Source: [Clostridium] symbiosum (GTDB lineage: Bacteria > Bacillota > Clostridia > Lachnospirales > Lachnospiraceae). From it: 64,000 nucleotides of DNA. Position numbers and translations under genes: made by a program. Numbering within the stretch: the first letter of the stretch is position 1; each line of letters opens with the position of its first letter. Location of the stretch: assembly GCA_036419695.1 (NCBI GenBank), contig CP143946.1, forward strand, positions 5,202,001-5,266,000, read 5' to 3'. Under the pieces are notes generated by a model that had not been told where the DNA came from, searched no databases, and was given only the letters and a program-made list of their open reading frames with translations. Shown here one piece after another: positions 45,198-53,695 of this stretch.

Positions 45198-45220
45198 TTT
45201 TCGCTTTACCCAATTATAAT
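45193..45220 (+). promoter_or_regulatory. Promoter of the reductase/symporter pair
   Basis: TTACTT (45193-45198), a 16-base spacer and consensus TATAAT (45215-45220). The poor -35 beside AraC-type repeats suggests an activator-dependent promoter. Confidence 0.6.
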
Positions 45221-45308
45221 ATCAATAAGCTTTTTTCTGTGCCGCAATCAAATTATTCCAATATACCCTCGGCCAATGAAACGAGGGTCACGTGAAAGGA
45301 GAACTGAT

Positions 45309-47258
45309 ATGAGTCCATATCCACAGCTCTTCCAGCCTCTGCGGCTAGGCCGCACCGTATTAAAAAACCGAATTGAAGCGGCTCCTGTATCGGTGTCTAA
45401 CCTGACGCCACAGGCTCACTTCACCCCGGACAATATTGCCATATTTGAACGCAAGGCAAAAGGCGGAGCCGCCATTATCAACATGGGTGAGGCCCGCATC
45501 GATCTGAAAACCGGTATCTCCCATCTGCTGTGCCTGGCTCTGGACGATCCGGAGGTTATGCCATCCTTAATCCTGGCTACCGATGCCATCAAACGCCATA
45601 ATGCAATTCCCGCCATCGAGATCCTTCATCCCGGCGGCCGTGCCAACCCGGAATATTATGACGGTCCCATCTGGGCTCCCAGCGATGCCCCCGGACACCT
45701 TGGCAAGGATTACACTGCCCTGGACGAGGAAACCATAAACTACATAGTAAAACGTTTTGCCGATGCTGCGGAAATCGCATATCTGGGCGGTGTGGAGATG
45801 GTTATGGTTCATGGAGGCCACGGATGGCTGCTTCATGAGTTCCTTTCCCCGCTTAATAACCACCGCACCGATAAATTCGGCGGCAGCCTGGAAAACCGAG
45901 CCAGAATTTCCCTCATGGTGGTGGACGCAATCCGCAGCCGCTGTCCAGACCTGTTAATCGAGTTCCGTCTCAGCGGCAGCGAACTGGTGGAGGGCGGACT
46001 GACCATAGAGGATCAGGTCGAATTCGCCAGGATGCTGGACGGAAAAGTGGATTTGATTCATGTCACGGCCGGGACCTTTCACTACCCCGAAACCAACCAG
46101 CACATGGTTCCCAGCATGTTCCATCCATTCGGCGTCAATGTGGAATTCGCCGCAGCTATCAAAAAAGCGGTAAAGACTCCGGTGGCCGTCGTAGGCGGAC
46201 TGGATGACCCGAAACTGATGGAACAGGTACTGGCAGAAGGCAAAGCGGATGTCATCGCCGTAGGGCGTTCCATCATTGCCGACGCGCAGATGCCGTGTAA
46301 ACTGGCGAATGGACGCGATTATGACGTTACCCCGTGTATCCGCTGCAACAACTGTATCAGCGAATCCTTTGTCCCCTACGTAAAATATTCTTCCCGCCTG
46401 ACCCGCTGCTCGGTCAATCCGGTAGCCGGACGGGAGTATACTGAAAAAGACGTCCGTCCTGCCGTTTCCCCCAAAAAGGTTCTGGTCATCGGCGGCGGTC
46501 CCGCAGGCATGGAAGCTGCCATCACTCTGGCTGACCGTGGACACCAGGTTATCCTGGCTGAAAAGTCGGACTGTCTCGGCGGCGCCATCCGCTTTGCCAG
46601 ACATGTGTCTTTCAAAAACAAGCTGGATCAGTTTATGCAGGTACTGATCCGAAGAGTTGGAGAACGTGGAATTACCGTCAAACTGAACACAGCCATGACC
46701 CCGGAACTGGCCAGGCAGATAAATCCCGACGCTATTGTCTGTGCCATCGGAGCTTCCCCCATTGTTCCTCCGATTCCCGGTGTAGAGCTTGAACACGTTG
46801 TTTCCGCAGTGGGTATGCATGAACACATGGAAGAAATCGGCCAAAATGTTGTGATTCTGGGCGGAGGCCTGGTCGGTTGTGAGGAAAGCATCGTCCTTGG
46901 CGGTCTTGGAAAGAACGTGACCGTTCTTGAGATGAAATCCGAGCTGTGCCGCGACGCCCCCTATCTCCACCACGAAGCGGTGCTCTTGGAAATGGAGCGT
47001 CTGGGCGTTGTCACCCATACCGGCACGCGCTGCACGGAAATTTTTCCGGACGGCGTCCTGGCCGAGCAGGATGGCAGAGAAATTAAAATGACCGCTGATA
47101 CCGTTATCATCGCAGCCGGTCTGGCTCCATGTCTGGAGGAGGCGGAATCCTTCCGTTCCTGCGCTTCAGAATTTTGGAAAATCGGCGACTGCAAACAGGC
47201 CCGCAATGTCCGTCTTGCCATTCATGAGGGCTATGATGCAGGCTCCTACATCGAATAA
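45309..47258 (+). CDS. FMN/FAD/Fe-S enoate reductase-like enzyme, paralogue 2
   Basis: 649 residues from ATG 45309, which has AAAGGAG; an earlier in-frame Met at 45276 lacks a site. It has the same architecture as the 41510-43468 gene: an old-yellow-enzyme barrel with HGGHGWLLHEFLS and NNHRTDKFGGS, cluster cysteines CIRCNNC then RCSVNP, and a Rossmann FAD/NAD domain (IGGGPAGMEAA, ILGGGLVGCEES). It precedes a sodium:solute symporter, so it may reduce a compound imported by it. Paralogy with the first enzyme suggests related substrates. Confidence 0.9.
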   Translation: MSPYPQLFQPLRLGRTVLKNRIEAAPVSVSNLTPQAHFTPDNIAIFERKAKGGAAIINMGEARIDLKTGISHLLCLALDDPEVMPSLILATDAIKRHNAIPAIEILHPGGRANPEYYDGPIWAPSDAPGHLGKDYTALDEETINYIVKRFADAAEIAYLGGVEMVMVHGGHGWLLHEFLSPLNNHRTDKFGGSLENRARISLMVVDAIRSRCPDLLIEFRLSGSELVEGGLTIEDQVEFARMLDGKVDLIHVTAGTFHYPETNQHMVPSMFHPFGVNVEFAAAIKKAVKTPVAVVGGLDDPKLMEQVLAEGKADVIAVGRSIIADAQMPCKLANGRDYDVTPCIRCNNCISESFVPYVKYSSRLTRCSVNPVAGREYTEKDVRPAVSPKKVLVIGGGPAGMEAAITLADRGHQVILAEKSDCLGGAIRFARHVSFKNKLDQFMQVLIRRVGERGITVKLNTAMTPELARQINPDAIVCAIGASPIVPPIPGVELEHVVSAVGMHEHMEEIGQNVVILGGGLVGCEESIVLGGLGKNVTVLEMKSELCRDAPYLHHEAVLLEMERLGVVTHTGTRCTEIFPDGVLAEQDGREIKMTADTVIIAAGLAPCLEEAESFRSCASEFWKIGDCKQARNVRLAIHEGYDAGSYIE

Positions 47259-47364
47259 AAAATACATATACCGTAACTATGAAAATACTGAATAGTTACC
47301 ATAAAGGATAATAATCTGGAGACCGTGTTTGATGGTGTAACACGGCAGAAAGGAATATAATATT

Positions 47365-48774
47365 ATGAATGCAATGATTCCTACAATCGTAATTGTTCTG
47401 ATCATTTATTTCGCGGCAATGGTCGTTATCGGATGGATGGGCCGCAGTAAGGCCAGTAACTTTGAAGGCTATTTGAGCATGGGCCGTTCCGCAGGCGTGC
47501 TGCTTCTGATGGGCGGCGCTATCGGCGGACAGATTGGCAACGGCTTCGTAGTCGGCGGTGCCGCCGAGGGCGCTGCCTCCGGTCTGGCGGGCGCTGCCTA
47601 CGGTATTGCCTGCGCCTTGTCCACCGTCCTGGTCGCAGTTTTCCTGAATAATTTTATTTATAACAATGGCTATATGTCCATGGCCGATTACACCCGTAAA
47701 CGTTATCACAACGAAATTCCAGGCACCATCTATGACCTGAGCACCGCCATCTCGTCCATCGGACTGATTGCAGGCCAGATCATGGCAGGCAAGGCCCTGT
47801 TCGAAGCACTCGGCCTTCCTGGTAATGTTGGCGCCATTGCCATTGCGGTGGTTGTACTTATGTATTCCCAGCTTTCCGGACTTTGGGGCGCTTTTGCCAC
47901 CTCTGTTATCCAGACAGGCGTAATTCTGGTAGGTCTTGTTTCCACCACCTTCGTTCTGTTCAGCAGGGGAGCCGTAGGCGAAATGAGCGCTGCTGTCCAG
48001 GCCGGTACGCTGGCAGGCTCCTCCTTGAACTTCAGCGGTCTGTCCGCTGCCGGTTTCGCAGGAATGATGCTGCCTCTGCTGCTGGGCATGGTTACCGACC
48101 AGCCGACGTATCAGCGTATCAACTCCGCTAAGAGCGCCAAGATTTCCCGTATTGCCTGCTACCTTTCCTGTATGGTTATGATCCCTCTGGCCCTGATGCC
48201 TGCCTTCATCGGTTCCTACGGTGCATTTAAGTATGGAGCCACCGGCAACAGTGCATTTTTCGATGTTATCCTGATGGAACTTCCCGCTATCGTTTGTGCT
48301 CTGATTATTGCCGCCGTTCTGGCTGCCGTAATGTCCACCATCGACTGCGGACTGATCACCATGTCTACCGTATTGACACGTGATATCTGGCAGGGCGCCT
48401 TAAAAAAGAACCCTTCCGAGGCCCAGTTAAAGAAAATCACTCTCGTTGTCAACATCGGATTCATGTTCACCTCGACTGCACTGGCATTATCCGCCAGCAG
48501 TATCCTGGGACTTCTGAACTCCGTATACTCCTTCCTGGCAGCCGCCTGCTTTGTTCCGTTTGTCGGCGGTGTGGCCTGGAAACGCGGTACGGCAACGGGT
48601 GCTGTAGCTGCCTCCATCGTGGGCGTCGCCACCGTACTCATCAGCTGGATTCCGGGAATGGTATTCCCATTAGGCAATATCATCCCGAGCGGTATTTTCC
48701 CGATTATTCCTTCCGCTGTTGCTTATATTATCGTGAGTCTTTGTACGAAGCATGCAGAGGTAAAGACGGTTTAA
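47365..48774 (+). CDS. Sodium:solute symporter (SSS family)
   Basis: 469 residues with about 12-13 hydrophobic helices and the SSS-family core: GGAIGGQIGNGFVVGGAAEG in helix 2, DQPTYQRINSAKSAK in the cytoplasmic region and STIDCGLITMSTVLTRDIW near helix 8, with the Ser/Thr that line the sodium site. It follows the reductase by 106 bases with GAAAGGA. The substrate is unknown; context suggests an unsaturated carboxylic acid or similar. Confidence 0.9.
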   Translation: MNAMIPTIVIVLIIYFAAMVVIGWMGRSKASNFEGYLSMGRSAGVLLLMGGAIGGQIGNGFVVGGAAEGAASGLAGAAYGIACALSTVLVAVFLNNFIYNNGYMSMADYTRKRYHNEIPGTIYDLSTAISSIGLIAGQIMAGKALFEALGLPGNVGAIAIAVVVLMYSQLSGLWGAFATSVIQTGVILVGLVSTTFVLFSRGAVGEMSAAVQAGTLAGSSLNFSGLSAAGFAGMMLPLLLGMVTDQPTYQRINSAKSAKISRIACYLSCMVMIPLALMPAFIGSYGAFKYGATGNSAFFDVILMELPAIVCALIIAAVLAAVMSTIDCGLITMSTVLTRDIWQGALKKNPSEAQLKKITLVVNIGFMFTSTALALSASSILGLLNSVYSFLAAACFVPFVGGVAWKRGTATGAVAASIVGVATVLISWIPGMVFPLGNIIPSGIFPIIPSAVAYIIVSLCTKHAEVKTV

Positions 48775-48817
48775 TGAGGGGTGTCCTGTAAAAAAGCTGT
48801 AGTAAAGGAACTATCAA

Positions 48818-48851
48818 CAAAAGGGGAGCTGTTATTGCAGCTCCCCTTTTG
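48818..48851 (+). terminator. Terminator after the symporter gene
   Basis: CAAAAGGGGAGCTG and CAGCTCCCCTTTTG are perfect 14-base arms around a 6-base loop, with the T-run in the descending arm. It may work in both directions. Confidence 0.75.
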
Positions 48852-48871
48852 GCGTAAAAAATAGATGCATG

Positions 48872-48908
48872 GCACTTTCGCAAACTTTTCATTGCCACTC
48901 AATAAAAA
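48872..48908 (-). repeat. Dispersed intergenic element, copy 2
   Basis: On the minus strand it reads TTTTTATTGAGTGGCAATGA and then AAAGTTTGCGAAAGTGC. It is identical to copy 1 for its first 24 bases and diverges afterwards. It directly follows the terminator hairpin of the LacI-family gene. Confidence 0.55.
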
Positions 48909-48941
48909 TCGGCATTGGGAACTTATCCTCAACACCGATTT
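48901..48941 (-). terminator. Terminator of the LacI-family gene
   Basis: On the minus strand AATCGGTGTTG pairs with CAATGCCGATT (two wobble pairs), then TTTTTATTG. It lies about 30 bases past the stop codon. Its T-tract is the first part of dispersed-element copy 2. Confidence 0.7.
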
Positions 48942-48972
48942 CTACTATGATATAAAGCTGCAAGACAGCCTA

Positions 48973-50010
48973 CTATTCTAAACGCCTTACCGTTTTCCCT
49001 TCCACCAATGCCGTCTTAATCACATGGCGGCAAATCTCGTCGCACTGCCCGGCATCTTCACAATCCGGGTTTATTTTGCATCGCAGGCAATCCACCGCGG
49101 TGATGGACATTTTCGCTTTATATGAACTTATCGTCGTAAGTGGAAAAGGAATTGCCATCCGGGACTGGATATGGTCAAAGCCCACCAGGGAATAATCTCC
49201 CGGCACGCTTAAGCCGTTCTGGTCAAGCCAGGTCCAGGCCTCCCAGGCCATGCTGTCACTGAATGCAAAGATCGCGGTATAATCCACGCCGTCCTCTTTC
49301 ATCTGTTCCAGAATATCCGGTATATTGCTCTCCGATACGGATACTTCCCGGATCAGGTCACGGCAGACGGGAATCCCGGCCTCCTCATGGGCCTGGATGT
49401 ATCCCCTGCATCTCTCTTTCGCACTGGATATGTAGGACGGACCGTTCAGGAACAGAATCCGGCTGTGGCCGTTCTCAATCAGGTACTTAGCCGCCAGGTA
49501 GCCGCCCTGTACGTCGTCGCAGACAACATAATTGGCATCGAGTTTCTCGCTGTGGCGCCCAATCTGGATAAACGGTACGCCGGATTCCATGAGGAATTTG
49601 ACGTTATCATCCGTTTCCTGGGTCGGACAGATTATAATCCCATCCACGTTTTTATTGATAGCGGTTTTGATTGCCTCCCGCTCCATCTCACTGTTTTCGT
49701 TTGTATTGAGAAGAAATGCACTGTAGCCAAACTGCCTGGCATGGTTCTCAATCTCTTTTGTCATGATCGCAAAATGCGGGTTGGAGATGTCTCCCAGAAT
49801 CACGGCAATCGTATTGGTATACCCCAGACGCAGGGAGGATGCAATTGTATTATTGATATATCCCATCTCCTTGGCCGTCTGCTTAATTCTCTGGATTGTC
49901 TCCTGTGCTATATCGTCCTTCCCACGGAGGGCTCTGGATATTGTATTGATGCTGTATCCGGTTTTCTCAGCCAGATCTTTCAAAGTCACGGTTCTTTTTG
50001 GTCTTTTCAC
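48973..50010 (-). CDS. LacI-family transcriptional repressor
   Basis: 345 residues. The N-terminal LacI helix-turn-helix (VTLKDLAEKTGYSINTISRALRG) is followed by the hinge (IASSLRLGYT) and a periplasmic-binding-like effector domain. Translation starts at GTG 50010 behind AGGGGG, because the nearby ATG at 50013 leads at once to a stop. The palindrome at 50026-50043 is just upstream and also stands before the uptake/glycyl radical operon at 41226. It therefore most likely represses both itself and that operon until a sugar-like inducer binds. Confidence 0.9.
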   Translation of the reverse strand: MKRPKRTVTLKDLAEKTGYSINTISRALRGKDDIAQETIQRIKQTAKEMGYINNTIASSLRLGYTNTIAVILGDISNPHFAIMTKEIENHARQFGYSAFLLNTNENSEMEREAIKTAINKNVDGIIICPTQETDDNVKFLMESGVPFIQIGRHSEKLDANYVVCDDVQGGYLAAKYLIENGHSRILFLNGPSYISSAKERCRGYIQAHEEAGIPVCRDLIREVSVSESNIPDILEQMKEDGVDYTAIFAFSDSMAWEAWTWLDQNGLSVPGDYSLVGFDHIQSRMAIPFPLTTISSYKAKMSITAVDCLRCKINPDCEDAGQCDEICRHVIKTALVEGKTVRRLE

Positions 50011-50025
50011 ATGGTCGCCCCCTTT

Positions 50026-50043
50026 TACATTAACGTTAATGTA
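50026..50043 (-). promoter_or_regulatory. LacI-type operator before the repressor gene
   Basis: The 18-base perfect palindrome TACATTAACGTTAATGTA sits 16 bases before the repressor start and overlaps the stop codon of the HAD-phosphatase gene (50036-50038). The inner 16 bases equal the operator at 41226-41241. Confidence 0.85.
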
Positions 50044-50722
50044 AAGTTATGCTTTTGTCAACCTTTTTACCGCATATTTTTTCAATAAGTGGCGGTATGT
50101 CTTCCAGACTTTCCAGCTCAAACTCCGCGAGGCTCCTGTCAAAATAAAAGCGGCTGTCGATCAGGGCGGCCACATGCATGCCGGCTCGGTGGGCCGCGGT
50201 AATGCCCACCGTAGAATCTTCAATTACAAGACATTCTTCCGGTAGTACTCCCAGTTTTTCAGCCGTGTAGAAATAAATCTCCGGATCCGGCTTGCTCCTT
50301 TTAAACATTCCTCCGCTGACCATCAGCTCCAGACGCTCCGCCACATGGTTCATCGTCAGGATCTTTGTTACCTGCTCAATGTTGGTGGATGATGCCACGG
50401 CCAGTTTAAGCCCTTTTTCCCGGATCCAATCCATAACACCGAGAATTTCCGGCCAGAAAATCGCCTGGTAATCCACAAGCTTAAAAACCTCATCCCAGCG
50501 GCCGCGGTACTGTTCCCTGAGTTCTTCCCATGTTTCCCCGTTGGCTACGGCCTTCTCCACCACGATCCAGCAGTCCCGTTTTGTTGTGCCGACCGTACCG
50601 TATAAGTCCTCGATCCGGATATCCGGGTTCTTCTCTCTGGCAAACTCATAGATATATTTCAGGTATTCCATCTCGCTGTCAATTATTACTCCGTCCATGT
50701 CAAAAATAACTGCTTTTATCAT
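50036..50722 (-). CDS. HAD-superfamily hydrolase, beta-phosphoglucomutase-like
   Basis: 228 residues: nucleophile motif DMDGVIIDSE (D8, D10), the helical cap of the beta-phosphoglucomutase subfamily, SST motif II (VASSTN) and KPDPEIY / VIEDSTVGI for motifs III and IV. It dephosphorylates or isomerises a sugar phosphate; the substrate is not visible. It lies directly upstream of the LacI gene on the same strand, and its stop codon lies inside the operator. Confidence 0.88.
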   Translation of the reverse strand: MIKAVIFDMDGVIIDSEMEYLKYIYEFAREKNPDIRIEDLYGTVGTTKRDCWIVVEKAVANGETWEELREQYRGRWDEVFKLVDYQAIFWPEILGVMDWIREKGLKLAVASSTNIEQVTKILTMNHVAERLELMVSGGMFKRSKPDPEIYFYTAEKLGVLPEECLVIEDSTVGITAAHRAGMHVAALIDSRFYFDRSLAEFELESLEDIPPLIEKICGKKVDKSITLH

Positions 50723-50801
50723 AAAACCTCCCGTTTTTTGCCTTTTGCTGATAGTATACAGGAATCAGGTGGTTTTTTGCAAGGCGTACGGCTCCCTGGA
50801 A

Positions 50802-50836
50802 CAGGAAAAATCATTTAAAAAACATAATTTTTCCTG
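50802..50836. repeat. Inverted repeat with AT-rich loop
   Basis: CAGGAAAAAT and ATTTTTCCTG are perfect 10-base arms with a 15-base loop, between the HAD gene (leftward) and the DUF1461-type gene (rightward). Either a regulatory site or a terminator-like structure. The rest of 50723-51000 shows nothing I can name. Confidence 0.45.
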
Positions 50837-51000
50837 CGCACTGCCTTTTCCTCCCTTTTCCTTTCTGTTATAATCGAGAGAGATTGCAACTGTTCAGCAC
50901 CTTCATAGTTACGAGGAGAATTACGGGAGGATTCACCCTTAGGTGTCGATCGCTGATTTTATTACAATCTGATGATGTACTCTGATAATCCCTAACTACA

Positions 51001-51759
51001 ATGAGAAAGGAGCTGCAGGCCTCCCTCGGAAAGAGTGGACTCCTGCAATATACGATAATGAAATATTTCCAGAATTTTCTCGGTATCCTGTGCGCTTTCT
51101 GCCTGATGATTATTTTTCTGATCACCTCGGTGGAAGCTGTCGCCTACTGGACCCCCGGGTATTATGAAAAAGAATATGCCAAGTATAACGTCACCGCTGA
51201 TGTCAATATGGAGATGGAGGATCTGCTCGACGTAACCCACGAAATGATGGCATTCCTGCGCGGTGATCGCGACAATCTTCATGTTCCTACCGTCGTAGGC
51301 GGCGTGGAACGTGAGTTTTTCAATGAAAGGGAAATTGCCCATATGGTTGATGTACGGAATCTCTTTCTGGCGGCCATCGCCCTTCGGAGGATCTGTGCGC
51401 TTGTGATTCTCATCTGCGTCGGCGTACTCTTTTGGACCAGGGCCGATATCCGGCGCCTGCTGCCACGGATGCTCTGTATCGGAACCGCGCTGTTTTTTGC
51501 CCTGACCGCCATACTGGCCGGAGTGATATCCACAAACTTTACAAAATATTTTATAGTTTTCCACGAAATCTTTTTCAATAACGACCTGTGGATCCTCGAT
51601 CCTGCCACGGATTTGTTGATAAACATCGTGCCGGAGCCATTTTTTGTGGATACAGCCGCCAGAATCGGAATTCTGTTCGCCCTGGTGACGGCTCTGCTGT
51701 TTGCCGTGTGCATCTGGTTCATCCGCCGCACCCCAAAGGCCGGGCCTGAAAAGCGCTGA
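51001..51759 (+). CDS. TIGR01906/DUF1461-type integral membrane protein
   Basis: 252 residues with about four to five membrane helices: an N-terminal helix (~25-45), an extracytoplasmic loop containing FNEREIAHMVDVRNLF, then helices around 118, 150, 165 and 225. The pattern HMxDVRxLF plus NDLWILDPATDLLINIVPEPFF matches the TIGR01906 family found in Firmicutes. ATG 51001 has no good ribosome site; ATG 51058 is possible but no better. Function is unknown in the family. Confidence 0.75.
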   Translation: MRKELQASLGKSGLLQYTIMKYFQNFLGILCAFCLMIIFLITSVEAVAYWTPGYYEKEYAKYNVTADVNMEMEDLLDVTHEMMAFLRGDRDNLHVPTVVGGVEREFFNEREIAHMVDVRNLFLAAIALRRICALVILICVGVLFWTRADIRRLLPRMLCIGTALFFALTAILAGVISTNFTKYFIVFHEIFFNNDLWILDPATDLLINIVPEPFFVDTAARIGILFALVTALLFAVCIWFIRRTPKAGPEKR

Positions 51760-51820
51760 ATACTTTCTGCGCAAACAGTTACCTGAATTTACAGACTTTT
51801 CCACATGCGGACAATTTTTC

Positions 51821-51849
51821 TTTACATGAAAATGGGAATCCTATATACT
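51821..51849 (+). promoter_or_regulatory. Promoter of the D,D-carboxypeptidase gene
   Basis: TTTACA (51821-51826), a 17-base spacer and TATACT (51844-51849). It gives a leader of about 130 bases that contains dispersed-element copy 3. Confidence 0.65.
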
Positions 51850-51920
51850 GTTAAATAGTAATTACGTTTTTATTACAATTATTAATATATGCGTGTAAGC
51901 CTTAGAAACCCGTAGGCAGC

Positions 51921-51963
51921 GAAAAGTACGCACAGCGGACTCTTCATTGCCAATCAATAAAAA
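51921..51963 (-). repeat. Dispersed intergenic element, copy 3
   Basis: On the minus strand TTTTTATTGATTGGCAATGA is followed by AGAGTCCGCTGTGCGTACTT. AGTcCGC pairs with GCGtACT around TGT. It lies in the leader of the carboxypeptidase gene and faces away from that gene. Confidence 0.6.
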
Positions 51964-51986
51964 CAAGAACAGGATTTGATTATAGA

Positions 51987-53576
51987 ATGAAACGAAAAAT
52001 TATAAGCATGTTATTATGCCTGCTTCTGCTCACAGGACTTTTTCCATCGACCGCCCTGGCTTCCACAGATTGGCCGGATAATGTCTCGATTGAATCCGAT
52101 GCGGGTATTATTATGGACGCCCACTCCGGAGCCGTATTGTATGGTAAGAATATTCATGACACCTATGCACCGGCCAGTATCACTAAAGTGCTGACCGCCC
52201 TGATTGTGCTGGAACGCTGTTCCCTGGATGAGACGGTAACCTTTTCACAGAATGCGGTGTATAATGTGGAGTCCAACAGCAGCAGCGCCGGTTATGACAC
52301 CGGAGACACGGCCAGTGTGAAGGACTGCCTGTATGCGCTTCTTCTGAAGTCCGCCAATGAGTCTGCCAATGCCCTAGCCGAGCATATCTCAGGAACGACC
52401 GAAGAATTTGCAAAGCTGATGAACGAGAAGGCCGAACAGCTCGGCTGCCAGGATTCCCATTTCTCCAACCCCAGCGGCCTGAATGACGACGCTCACTATG
52501 TCAGCGCTTACGACATGGCTCTGATTACAAAAGCCGCCTTTGAAAATGCGGAATTTTCCAAGATTGTGGCAACAACCTATTATGAGCTGCCTCCCAACAA
52601 GAAGAATCCGGAGGGCCAGGGAATCTCACCCGGCAATAAGATGGTCAAGAAAAACTGGCCGGACCAGTACCGCGCCGATGTCATCGGAGGCAAGACAGGT
52701 TATACCTCCATCGCGCTTAATACGCTTGTCATCGGGGCACAGCAGGGAGATACAAAATTTATCACCGTGATCCTGCACAGCTCGGCGACTCAGTATAATG
52801 ACACAAAAGCGCTGCTGAACTTCGGTTTTGCCAATTTTAAGTCCGTCAGGATTGCAGATTATGACAAGACATTCTCAACAATAGGGGACGATTTAAAAAT
52901 CTCCGGATTACCGACATCGGAAAAACAAGTTCTGACCATTGATCCCGACAGCCGGATTATCCTGCCCATGACCGCCGACTTTTCCGAGACTACCGTATCT
53001 CTGGACTACGCCTTACCCGCGGGCGCGCCGGACGGCTCAATCGCCTGCGTGAATTACCTGCTCGGCGACAGGACCGTTGGACAGGCTTATTTAACATTGA
53101 AAGACGCCGTATCGGAGGCCGGAATAAAACTGCCCCAGGCGCTGATTGAGGTACAGCCCTCCGCTCTGGCACCCGCTGCCGAGGATCCGGACGAGTCCCA
53201 CTCTGGAAGCGAAGGCATAACGGAGAGCCTCTCCGCCAGTTCTCCCCTGGGCAAGGCGGCCGAACCCGAATCGTCACCGGACGGCTCCGGCGGCAGCAAA
53301 TTAAAGATTACATTAAAGATTCCTTCCCTGTTCTGGAAGATACTGGCCGTAATTGTCATCATCGGCGGTACCGGAACCTTTGCCGTCTTCACCATCAAAC
53401 GGCGCAGGGCGCAGGAAGAAGCCGCGCTCCTGGAACGGCGTAGACGCAGGGCCGAAAGACTGAAAGAAACCGGCATCTCAGAAGCTGAATTTGACCTGAT
53501 GATGCAGGAAAAGAGAACTTTTTCATCCGGCCGGGAGAATGACAGTACAAGGAAAAAAGGACATAAAAGACGATAG
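51987..53576 (+). CDS. D-alanyl-D-alanine carboxypeptidase (PBP5/DacF family)
   Basis: 529 residues. A signal peptide (cleavage near ALA-S) precedes a serine peptidase domain with SITK at 64-67, SAN at 122-124 and GGKTGYT, all three penicillin-binding motifs. A C-terminal beta domain, a Ser/Pro-rich linker, one membrane helix (about 450-470) and a basic cytoplasmic tail of ~60 residues follow. It trims the terminal D-Ala of peptidoglycan. The C-terminal membrane helix and long charged tail replace the usual amphipathic anchor. Confidence 0.9.
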   Translation: MKRKIISMLLCLLLLTGLFPSTALASTDWPDNVSIESDAGIIMDAHSGAVLYGKNIHDTYAPASITKVLTALIVLERCSLDETVTFSQNAVYNVESNSSSAGYDTGDTASVKDCLYALLLKSANESANALAEHISGTTEEFAKLMNEKAEQLGCQDSHFSNPSGLNDDAHYVSAYDMALITKAAFENAEFSKIVATTYYELPPNKKNPEGQGISPGNKMVKKNWPDQYRADVIGGKTGYTSIALNTLVIGAQQGDTKFITVILHSSATQYNDTKALLNFGFANFKSVRIADYDKTFSTIGDDLKISGLPTSEKQVLTIDPDSRIILPMTADFSETTVSLDYALPAGAPDGSIACVNYLLGDRTVGQAYLTLKDAVSEAGIKLPQALIEVQPSALAPAAEDPDESHSGSEGITESLSASSPLGKAAEPESSPDGSGGSKLKITLKIPSLFWKILAVIVIIGGTGTFAVFTIKRRRAQEEAALLERRRRRAERLKETGISEAEFDLMMQEKRTFSSGRENDSTRKKGHKRR

Positions 53577-53596
53577 ATGTTTTACTGTAGAAAAAA

Positions 53597-53629
53597 GGCC
53601 ATCCCTATACATGAGGATGGTCTTTTTTT
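53597..53629 (+). terminator. Terminator after the carboxypeptidase gene
   Basis: GGCCATCC pairs with GGATGGTC around a 10-base loop, followed by T7. Confidence 0.85.
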
Positions 53630-53695
53630 ATCCAGTGGAATATGAAAGTTCCGTTGTTCTTTTCATCGGAACAGCAAAGCCGTTTCTCCGTTCCT

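Noticed and set aside
45954..47018. Minus-strand ORF of 354 codons opposite the second reductase
   Set aside because: Antisense shadow; the plus strand has the full reductase motifs.
47259..47364. Inverted repeats GTAACTAT/ATAGTTAC and CCGTGTT/AACACGG between reductase and symporter
   Set aside because: Short stems without a T-run; too weak to call a terminator or operator.
50723..51000. Possible riboswitch before the DUF1461-type gene
   Set aside because: I could not match the sequence to any known aptamer core.
50992..51804. Minus-strand ORF of 270 codons opposite the DUF1461-type gene
   Set aside because: Hydrophilic shadow with no start signals; the plus-strand protein has membrane helices and family motifs.
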